This document shows positions 23,412 through 33,800 of a stretch of 64,000 nt of DNA, piece by piece. The translations under genes and the position numbers were made by a program. The DNA comes from Amphibalanus amphitrite (taxonomy: Eukaryota > Arthropoda > Thecostraca > Balanomorpha > Balanidae), in assembly GCF_019059575.1 (NCBI RefSeq), contig NW_024882307.1, positions 186,001-250,000 on the forward strand. Reading direction: 5' to 3'. Each line of letters begins with the position of its first letter. Position 1 is the first letter of the stretch. The notes beneath the pieces were generated by a model that was given only the letters and a program-made list of their open reading frames with translations, made no database searches and was not told the origin of the DNA.

Positions 23412-26400
23412 ACACCTAGAAAGAAAACACCTTGTTTGAAACCTTCCGAGCTATGGGCTCGCTTTCCCAATCGTAAGCATGGGTAAGAAAAAATTTATCT
23501 CGGTTCTATGTAGTCTTGTTTGCTCGAGTTTCCATTTCGACGGTATAACACTAAACTGCAGTGCACTGTGCACATTTATTCCGGGCCACCTTCGGGACAC
23601 CCCTGAGCTCCTTACCTGACAGGCACCGGCGGCAGCCTGGCCGAGTCGTCCAGGACACCCTGGAAGAGGAACGCCACCGGCCACGAGATCCACGACGAGC
23701 TGAAATCACCGTCCCATCGTCAGACCGCGTCGGAGTTTGTTTTCATTGCACAATAAAATATATATTCATTAGTTGAATTGAAGATCATACTTTTAAAATC
23801 ACGTTAGGAAAATGTGAGTAATGTTTCGGACTACCAAAAGAATGTCGGTAATTGACTATAGAGCTCAAACCGCGATGGCTAAAGCGAATATTTTATAGGT
23901 CTCATTATCGCAAATACGAGTATGACTCTACCGCTGATTTTACGTGCCACTGTTTGCATGAAAACTTTGCATATACCATTTTGCCCTGCTCTTAAATTTA
24001 GGTTTTGATTCGCTTTCAACTGATATTTTTACTGCATGAAACATAATTTTACTGAAGGAAAAAGTAGGTATGTGTGTATTGATGATAGCCTGATGTCTAA
24101 GTCCACAACTCCACAACAACACACACGTCGAGCGGCGAAGGTGGGAAATTGAGTATTTTGACGGAATGGTTTTCATACGATGTTTGGATCAAAGTACCAG
24201 ACCAGAGTGTAATTCGTTTAATAAGTGAAATGAGTGTAATTAATTACCTGAGACTGGCCCACCTCGTTCTGGATGAGGACACATAATGATGAAACAATCC
24301 TCGTTGATTTTGATATGGCAACACATATGTATATTGTTTAGGTGTGATTGTATTTACATAAGTCACGACGACTATAAATTGCATTTTAATGTTTCATTGG
24401 ATAACTTAATTAAAAGGCTTGGAAACGAATGAATCATTGAAATCACAACTTAAACAAAGAACGACGCTAAATAACACGCATAATTTCATGACTAATTAAG
24501 AATATGTATATGCTAAGAGTAATTTTGCACTTGAACATGAAAACACAAGGTATGAAATGACAAAGAAGTAAAGCAGCATATTTGTGTAGTCAGAATGAAT
24601 TGGTGGACCGAAATTCAGCGCTTCTGCTCTTCACCGAACTTTGATAAGCCAACTGAGAGCCTCAGTTATAGACGAAGTCCTCGTTTTCTTCCGCGCTGAA
24701 ATGCAAGGAAAACTTTGGTTATAATTTTGTCTACGAAGAACAATTACAACAAAGTAAGTCTTACTTCGGAGGAGCGAACAACACCGTGATGTCTGGAATA
24801 GTCATTGCTGTTTCGAAGTTTACTTATGTTTAATTTAAGCAGCTGAGATGTTTGTATCGTGTCATGATAGGCACCTGTGTTTCTCATATACCTATTGAAT
24901 TTTTAATGGTAATGACTGTCACAACAACAAAACGTACGAGCCTCAAATGCAGCCAGCTAACATGCGAATCGAAGATTTCTCTGAACTACAGAAAAAGACT
25001 CCACAGTAGACAAATGCGTAGCTGATGATCTAGCACTTACCCACGGTAAATTTAATTGTTTTTTCAAAGCCCGCGGTCATGTTTATTTGTCTTGATCGTC
25101 TAACGACGCTGTCAGATGAAAAAGAGTAATGTCGGGCATCAACAACAAAAAAGGCAAACCTATCGGCGATATCGGTCATCTACAACGAGGCGCAGGCAGC
25201 GGCAATGCCAAAGAGCCTCTGTCGACTACGAAATGGTGCTAAGGAGATACTACGCTCTTCAGGGCTTTTTCATTTCTCGGATTAGTTGATGGATCGGTGA
25301 CATCGGGAAATACACTCGTTTTAGCTTTGCTGGAGTTCAAGTGTCCATCTGTTATGTTTTCATCTTGCGTCATCCATGAAATAGAAAGCGAAATTGGGTG
25401 TTTCTGCTTCTATTAGATTGAATTCGGACAGAGGATTATTTTTGTCATTAACCCACGCCGTGGTGGGGAGGGTGGGCACTTAAAAACGCTATACACTGCC
25501 TCCTAAGGCTTGTGGAGCACTCTATATGCATATACAGCCTTTCTGCACTAGCTATAAAACTTACGTCCAAGCTCATTTACACGTTAAATGATGTGAGCTC
25601 AATGAAGAATGTAAATGTGTTCCTTCGCTGCAGAACGATTATATTGAAGCTTTCAACAAGTGACAACGGTCACAGGATGGATAAAGTTTGTCTCGGCTTT
25701 TTATGGGAATAACAGAGGATACTGAAGAAGATTCTTTCGTAAAATGTCTAATGGGCCTATAGGTTCAAGTATTTTAACCGATCAAGTTGCTGATTGACAA
25801 AAGAAAACGCTGATGTATCGGTGTCGTTCTGAAGGAACGCAACTAGAATAAGTGAAACTTCTTGCCTCTTGGCGACCATGGCCTATATAGGTTTTACTTA
25901 TAGGTAAATACCTAGGGTAAATACTTGCAGTTCGAACTATAGTTCGAGCTGCAAGTATTTACCCTAGACAGTATATCGCATTTCATCGTTAGGCTATGGT
26001 TTTTTTCAATGATAGAACTCTAAATTGTTTTTAGCCAATGTGTTAGCAACAGAGTCTGAAGAGTTCATCGAATTTCAAACAACAGCATTGTTTTCAATTT
26101 TAAAACATTGAAAATCTCGTTTATCTTTTATCTTTGTAAATCATATAGGCCCTACACTGTGAAATCTATTTGATTTCAAGAGACGTGATAAAAATGGAAA
26201 CAATTCCTCTAAAGATGTTCAATCCGGTAATGTACATGCTCACACTAACTCATTGCGGACATAATACCAAGAAACCGACGTCAGTCGTCAAAATGGAACT
26301 GTAGGACCCCACAGCACCGACGAGTCTCGTCTTTACAGCCACCACGTCGGCCTTTTGCGTCTTATCCAAATGAGCTATCGAAACCTGTCATGTCAATGCC

Positions 26401-27489
26401 CGCGCGGAAGCCCCACAGTCCGCCGGACACGGTGGCATGCAAGAACTCGTCAAATCAGGCCCCGAGGTTCGGGTGAACGAGTGCCCCGGCCAGATTGGAG
26501 CTACAGAGATAGTGCAGCGCTACAGGTGGCCGAACGAGATATTTACGTAATAAACGCGAGCAGATGTTGATCATGCGGCTGGTTCGCCGAGCCACAATGA
26601 CGCTCAATAAACGTGAAAAGTCGTGAAAGAGATGAAAGAGGGACCAGAAAAAACGGATAGGCCAGCTTTGGTAGCTTCTACTGGGATAATTAGGATACTG
26701 AGAGGCTAATTTTGCATGTGCCCTGGGTAGCTATTTTTGAAAATCAGGCAAAGCTTTTGTCTGCCGTGCATGTGCTTGTAAACAATGAAACTATTATAGC
26801 CTTGATATATAATATATTTTCATTTCAGACTTACGATCCACGTACTTAAATACCGATACACTCACACAATGCTCCGCTGCTTGATAAAATGGTCATGCAA
26901 AGCTGCAATACGCCGCATGCTGTCAGCCAGACACTGACGAAACCAGTACTGAGTACACCAACACACATCTGCCTTCCCTCGCCCACCATGCGCCAGCCTC
27001 CGACGGCTAGTTGCGCTCACTCGTCTGTACCTCAGCGCCTAGGTCACTGCTGCCGAAAATCTCCACCGCACGTGAGCGTCTCCATCGTAGCCATCTCTCG
27101 AAGGCGGTGGCGGCGGCCGACGGCATCTCACCTGGGTCGTCAGGGGCTCCGGCAGCGGCTGCCGCGGAGGTCAGACGTGTGGGCAGGAGAGGAGCAGCGG
27201 CGGAGGAGCCGGAGACGCCCGCAGATGGGCGGTTTACAACGGCCCGCGCGTGGACAGCCCTGGTGACGAGGTCGGCGAAGGCGCCCGGTCGGACGCGCGG
27301 TCTGGAGCTGGGGGAGGGAGGGAGGAGGGACGGACGGTATGGGGAGGTGGCAGAGGCGGCGACAGAGGAAGAGGACATGTTGGTGGATGTGAGGGCCACG
27401 GACACAGCTGGGGCGGCCGAGGAGGCGGCCGGGGAGGTGGCGGCGGGCCGGCCCCGGGCTCCCCCGGTCGGCGGCCGCGCCAGTCCGTG
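23412..27489. other. Non-coding stretch downstream of Tdc
   Basis: No frame shows known motifs. It includes a 56-bp palindrome (25912-25967). The GC-rich part at 27000-27489 lies directly behind the Tdc stop codon and is probably Tdc 3' UTR. No clear AATAAA signal on the minus strand could be assigned to the gene. Confidence 0.4.
25912..25967. repeat. 56-bp near-perfect palindrome
   Basis: The arms CTAGGGTAAATACTTGCAG and CTGCAAGTATTTACCCTAG flank a centre TTCGAACTATAGTTCGAG that is itself palindromic. The arms pair fully apart from a single position and no loop remains. It could extrude as a cruciform or be the remnant of a transposon's paired ends. Confidence 0.9.
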
Positions 27490-27811
27490 TCAAATGTCCT
27501 TCTCGGCCAGCGGCGGGCCCTCGGCCGCCGCTGCCTGGCTGCTCTGCAGGGACTGCTTCCCCGGCATCACCTCCTCTGCGTCTGTTAGCTGCGGCTCGCT
27601 GCCCGACAGAGCTGCCGCCGGCTGACCGGACGCCGGCGGGGCCGCTGCTGGGGTCGAGAGCAGCGCCTGAATGGTCGGACAGGGCAGTCGCAGCACGGCC
27701 GATTCGCTCTGCGTCCGCCGGCCGAGCAGCATGAACGGGTTGAAGACCATGCCGGTGGGCTCCGGAGCCCGGACGGAGCCGGGGCACGGTGCGGCGTCCG
27801 ATCTCGGCAGG
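27490..27811 (-). CDS. Tdc: Tdc exon 13 (alternative long C-terminus)
   Basis: The acceptor CTCGCCAG is followed by 322 bases that stay open in the phase set by exon 12. They code an isoleucine at the junction, then 106 residues with [20 protein letters not shown] and [11 protein letters not shown], then a Pro/Ala/Ser-rich tail to a TGA at 27490-27492. The matching phase, strong donor, acceptor and resulting 661-residue length (near insect Tdc2) support it. The tail is low in complexity and probably disordered. cDNA would settle it. Confidence 0.7.
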
Positions 27812-30800
27812 CTGGCGAGGGCAAACGAGCCACGGACGGGTCAGGACAGACGACACACGACAGAGCCGAGCTGAGCGGCAGGCGGCGCCAGACAAAGACC
27901 AAGGCACGGAGCAGCGCAGTTCACGATTAAACGGATAAAAATACCATCACAAGTCAAAAATTATTCGTGCATATTTAGCATGCCTGAATCAAATGCGTCC
28001 AAGCTGTTATCTAAAAATGCAGCTGCTATAAAACGGAGTGAATATTGTATTGCAAGTCAAATAACATGTCTAAGCAGACATCTGGAAAGATCAGCATTTT
28101 AATGTCGTGCATGAGCAAAGCGTTATTTCCAAAACTACTTTCAATCTCATAACCTAAGCCCTGCATTCAAAAACTCATTCCAATCAACACAGACGAAACA
28201 TATTAACACCACAACGATCAAACAGACTCCCAGTGACTCTGAATGACTCAATGACTCACATGCTGGGGCTGCGCAGAGACGCAGCCGTCTCGGACTCGGA
28301 GTCCGTTCCGTTTGTGTCCGTTCGCGGCAGAGTCTTGACGATCTTGGGGTTGTAGAGTTTCGGGTCGGAGACCATGCGCACGAAGAAGGAGCGCTTGTGC
28401 CGCAGGGCTTCGCGGTTCTTCTTGGCCAGCTCGCTTTCGGCGCCGTTCACCTTGACCTCCTTCAGCGCCTGTAACATCGGCAACGGCAGCGTCAGAGTGT
28501 CGAAAGGCCATGGGCAGGTCTACATTTGTTTTCATCTCACAAGTAGAGGAAGCTCATGGGCGTCTTGGGTGATTCAAGAAAAGTGTTCACGGAATGTTGT
28601 ACCTTTAGAGCAATCATTTTATTTGACAGAAAAGTGAAACAACTGAGATGATTATCTAAGAGGCTTATCTTCGAACTAATATGTTGATCTTGTCTGACCC
28701 GTGGATCCCATTTTCGCGGGCGCCTCCAGATTGACATCGCGGACGCTACAGAAAAGCATACCTCGATAGTCTTGTTCTCCAGAGGAAGTTTCTCCTCCGC
28801 CAGCAGGTCCTCCGCGAACTTCACAATCACGGTCCAGGCGTACACTGAAAGACACAGCGCGCGTTGTAAGTCCGTCAGATGATAAATCAGACGGGGTTGT
28901 TGGCTCGCAACCTTGTATTATGTTTGGATTCTTCCATTGCATAGTTTTACTTGAAATATGATGCCATTCGGGTTTTCGTTTGTTGCCTAATGTCGCAATA
29001 AATGTGTGAAAAATGACTAGAGCTCAGTTTACATATAGACAAAAAAAATAATGATCATGTAGTAGGTGGCCGTTTTTTAGTGAAATCGCCCTCGGGTATA
29101 ATAACTTAGGTAAAAATGAAACATCGGGCTGTGTGCGACTCTGATCATTATTGCCGTCACTCACGTATGTCCTTCTCTGTGGCGTTTTGGGCGCAGACGC
29201 AGAAGCGGATGACGAACACGTCGTTCATGGAGGCCGGCACCATGTGCAGCTTGCCCGAGGCGTTGATGTTGGTCAGCAGCTTCTGGTTCAGGGCGTTGGT
29301 GCCGCGCAGACGGAAACAGACCAGGCCCAGCTGAAGAGAAGGTGGGGGAGTGGTGACTTGAGGTCAATGTGTTTTGGTCGTGTGTAGAATAGCGGCATGA
29401 TACAGTTGATTCGTTTAGTTTGCTCAACATGGTTACTCCCATAGAAAAATAAACATGTTTTGATAGTTTATTGACACCGAGGAGAATAATTGAGATTTAG
29501 ACAAGACGAAAGCGTCTCTTCCATGTGGAAGAGTGAGCCAACGTTCTGTCGAAACGATCGCGGTAATAAAGCCTGGATTGTTCCTGACAAGATTGAAAAA
29601 GTGATGTGCCAACTTCGAATAGTGTTGTCATAAGCAAACATATGATTACCAAGATCATGCGCTAAATGACACGGAAGCGGAGCCATAAAATTCAGTGTGG
29701 GAAAAACACTGCCCCGTTCCACTTCCCACACACACACACAAAGCCTCATCGAACGCTTTTCGGCTACCAGCATGGAATTACAGCACATCATCACGCCGGT
29801 TCTATTGGTCCAGATATTCACCCATTGTATACCCTCCACATTAATGCATAGTTTCCCATTCAGTGAGACCATTCTGTTACTCCAGCCGGTAAAACTACGC
29901 CGCCGTCGGAAGGCCGGCAAGGCGTCGGCGTCATCCTCTCACCTTGACCTCGTTCATCAGCTCGAACTTGTGGTTGGCCTCGACGAAAGTGGAGAATCGC
30001 TTCGCCAGTCGGACGTGCTCCCGGATGTATCGGCGAAGGCCCTCGACGCCGTAACTTCGGATCACGAACCACAGTTTCAGAGAGCGGAACCGGCGGCTGA
30101 GCGGGATCCCCCAGTGCTGCGGGCAGGGGCGCGAGGTCAGAGGTCGGGTCAGGGGTCAGAGAGTAGGAAGCAGAGGCTGGAGGCAGGTCAGATGAAAGGG
30201 GTATGGGCTAAAGAACAGAATGCATAGGTTACAGCAGACCATGATTCGTAGGTTTGTAGACAAATTTCTCAAAGGAGACAAGACATGTACTGGGCAAGAC
30301 TCGGTTCTCAAAAGAACAACTTTGAAGTCATGATGACTACCGAGCAGCGATGAAGCATCACTGGCAACAATTCACGAAGTAATTGGTGCAAGTCACCGGG
30401 CATGTGCGGAATAAGTCGATAAAAGAACCGATGGAAGAGATGTCTCCCATAACCGTATAATTGAGAGACAGGAATAAATGACCGGGTGGAATATTCAACT
30501 GGCATGAATTAGTCGTAACATGAATGAACCACTTCTCCATCTTTTTTTTCGTTACCAACCAGTGTTGCATTCGATTTTCATATACACACGGTTGTGAGTG
30601 TGTCAGATCAGTGACAGAACTCATACCCGATAGTCGATGGACTTGTCCGAGTAGTTGTGCTGCAGGTAGAGCGGATCCACCACCAGGGCCTGGGTCAGCT
30701 TGAACCGGTCCCTCACCCTGAAACGCAGCCGCCGCAGTGGGAGCAACAGTGATTGTGGCGAATTACTTTAATTATTTAAAATAATGATAATAAAAAATAA

Positions 30801-33800
30801 TAATGGCATAGTTTGCGGTTAACGTATAATGATATCAGCAATCAGTCCGTCCACCCACACAATACTGTCTTCATTCAGCGTATACTAATGGGCTAACGGT
30901 ACCACTACGACGGTGTTTATTGCCAATGAAATGTATTATGTCACAAAAACACGCGTTGAGCCGCAGAAGTCGTGATTGATAAGATTGAAAATCACTGTGA
31001 AATATGTCACTCCAGTGGATACACAAGATAAGCTTGTATAACATATCGCACCTTCACCAAAAGGCGTCGGTAAAATCCCATTGTTACGCTCACACTGAAG
31101 CACCTAAGCAGTGAAAGATTGAATCAGATAACGAGCAGTCGACTCGTTTACCTATGCAGCTCACGTAACGGGGCCAGGTGAATCTGTCGAGGTCAGGTCG
31201 TACAATGGTCGTCTGGGAATGGCCGGGTCGCACCGCACTCCGTGTAACAGGAGAGTCATCACCACTCAGCAGTTTAGGTGGGCGACGGGTGAGATATATG
31301 AACCAGTGAGGGAGATCTGAAAGTCGGCGTTCTACTCACCACATAGTGGAGCAGTCAAAGTTGACCAGCATCCACTTGTTGGGATTCATGTTGAAGGACA
31401 TGGCGTACTGCAAATAAGGACATCACCATCATTGGTTTGTCGTGTGACGTGACAATTTTTTACGATAAAATGCAAACCATAACTTATGTAGATTTCCATT
31501 GAACTCAGGGGAACACGAGTCGCATTTAAGCTCTTCATTTTCCGCTCACATGGTTAGGTACAGTCGTGTACAGGTTGATGGTCCCCTACTCTTTATCCAC
31601 CGGGTTCCTATGGCTCAGCATTGGCAGCAGCCGCCTGGTACCGGTAGGCTGTGCCGCATGACCCGAGAGTGAAGCGGCACAGCCTACCCACACTGTATGA
31701 CACCGGCTCGGGGCGCCTGGTAGAGCGATTTGACCGGACGCTGCGTTAGACCGGCTGGGGGGAGGGGGGGGGGGGTAAAGGTCAGGCCTGTCTATTTAGC
31801 TCGGCTCGGTGGATGAGGCGGGCTGGAGTGTGATGTGGGACGGGGTGATGTGTGGAGGGAGTGAGCGGACCTGGGGCTGGGTGTGTGTGGTCACTTGTCG
31901 CATAGAACCGATCGTAATCTACCCTCCAAAAATTCGCTTTAGAGATATTCACAAAACCCAGGGGGGTTCAAACACTCATCTCCCAAGTGGGGTGCGGAAG
32001 GACAGGTAAGGGTCCATACGGTCTCCTCATGAATTGCAGCAAAGAAAGAAAACATACCTGTCACCAAATAATCTTTCTGAAAAGTGGACTAATCGCATAG
32101 CCTCGGACACAGAAATAAACATCCAGCACGCGAAGCGTCTCGAACCGGGCCTCTCACTACCGGTCAGTTTGACAGTCTAGCACTCCTACGCTGAGCTACA
32201 CCGGATGGTGGCCACGGCCGGGGCAAAGTCTGGCCGGGCGGGCGGTGGGGCCGGGAGGTCGGCAGCAAAGTCAATGAATGTTTTTGTGGTTTTGGGTGCC
32301 GGTCGCTCTAGCTTGGTGGAATGATGATGGATCATTGGCAAAACTTTCAACGTGGAGTCCCGGTTCGAGCCTCATCGGGGCTCCAGCTTCTTTTCCGAGT
32401 TAGGATCTGGTTTGATTTTATTGGTTGCGAGCCATTTATACGGTTTTATATCTACATGTCGATTGTCGATTGATTGATTCATTCATTCATTCGTTCATTT
32501 ATTACATGTCGACATTTAGCATACGAATTGACATCCAGGATCAATCCGATCAATCTACCATTTTCATAAGCGTATTGCCTAAATATCATGCATATATTTG
32601 GCACAAGACCTATGGTTGCCTCGATACCGTGCCAAATCACGTTTTGCACAATGCACAAGTAGATTATATTCGCTGGGTCTTCCGTGCATTGTGCTTAGCA
32701 AAACAGGAATGCAATTGTTAAGCGACGCAAAATGTGCAATGCAGCAAGTGACCACACAACCCGCCCAGCCCCCATGGTCCACCAACACGCCCAACACCAC
32801 TCCCCAGCCCATGCCAACCACCGAGACGAGCCCCTCCCCCGCGCTGGTCTGACGTGACAGCTGGTCTACAAAGCGCTCCACCCGGCGACCCGAGCCGATG
32901 TCAAACGGCGTGGGTAGACTGTGCCGCTTCACTCTCCGGTCATGCGGCACAGCCTACCGGTACCAGGCGGCTGCTGCCAATGCTGAGCCATAGGAACCCG
33001 GTGGATAAAGAGTAGGGGACCATCAACCTGTACACGACTGTACTACATCTCATCACGAAAGAGCACGATCTCTGCCTCCCTTCCTCCCTCTCCCTCTCCC
33101 TCTCCCTCTCCCTCTCCCTCTCCCTCTCCCTCTCCCTCTCCCTCCCCCTCCCCCTCTCCTCTCCTCTCCTCCCTCTCTCCCTCTCCCTCTCCCTCCCCTC
33201 CCCCTCTCTCCTCCCTCTTTCCCTCCCCACCCTCTCTCCCCTTCACTCACCTCGATGCCCTTCATCAGCGGTTTGAACTCGGGGCAGATGAAGGCGTTTC
33301 CCGCGTAGGCCGAGTCCACGTGCAGCCACACGTCTGCGGCCCGGCAGACGGGACCGACCTCGTCCAGACGATCGAACGAGCAGCAGGACGTGGTCCCCAG
33401 GGTGGTGGACACGAAAAACGGCACCAGACCCAGCGCACGGTCCTCGTCCATCGCCTTGAGAGGGGGCAGGTCAGGTCAGGTCAGGTCAGATCAGGTCAGT
33501 TCGGGTCAGCTAAGGCTTGATGAGGAAAGAGTTGGGTCAAGTCTGGTGAATTGAAATCAGTTAATGGCGGGTCTGGTCACCTCGGGGCTGCAAGCATGTC
33601 AATATTTTATAAAGACATTTCAGGTTGAATAAAACTAAAAGCAGGCTATGTTTCGTCGGGCAGGGTTGGGGTGGGTAACGGTAGTTTTGTGCCAGGTAAC
33701 TTCAACCCACGTAAGGTCACGAATACGATTTGTGTAGTATGACAATGAATAGATCAGGTTTAGTCAGACTGAGTGAAAAATCGTCTCGCAATCATTTCTT

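Larger units (their letters stand above)
31561..33040. mobile_element. TA-flanked 1,480-bp non-autonomous element (Tc1/mariner-like) in Tdc intron 6
   Basis: Terminal inverted repeats of 131 bp (31561-31691 and 32910-33040) differ at only a few positions. They begin CAGTCGTGTACAGGTTGATG and are flanked by TA on both sides. Within each repeat lies a 14-bp inverted pair, GTAGGCTGTGCCGC and its complement. The interior codes for no transposase and contains two tRNA-like promoter segments. TA duplication and a CAGT start fit the Tc1/mariner group. The low divergence of the ends suggests a recent insertion. Confidence 0.85.

Noticed and set aside
27011-27625. 204-codon Ala-rich frame on the plus strand
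   Set aside because: Antisense to the Tdc 3' region. It is open only because the DNA is GC-rich, and it has no motif.
27140-27907. 255-codon frame on the minus strand
   Set aside because: Out-of-frame shadow of Tdc exon 13 in GC-rich DNA. The frame that matches the exon 12 phase is the shorter one at 27490-27811.
33053-33451. 132-codon frame through Tdc exon 6 into a Gly/Arg/Glu tail
   Set aside because: The part below 33251 is intron and CTCCCT microsatellite; the conserved sequence stops at the GTGAGT donor.
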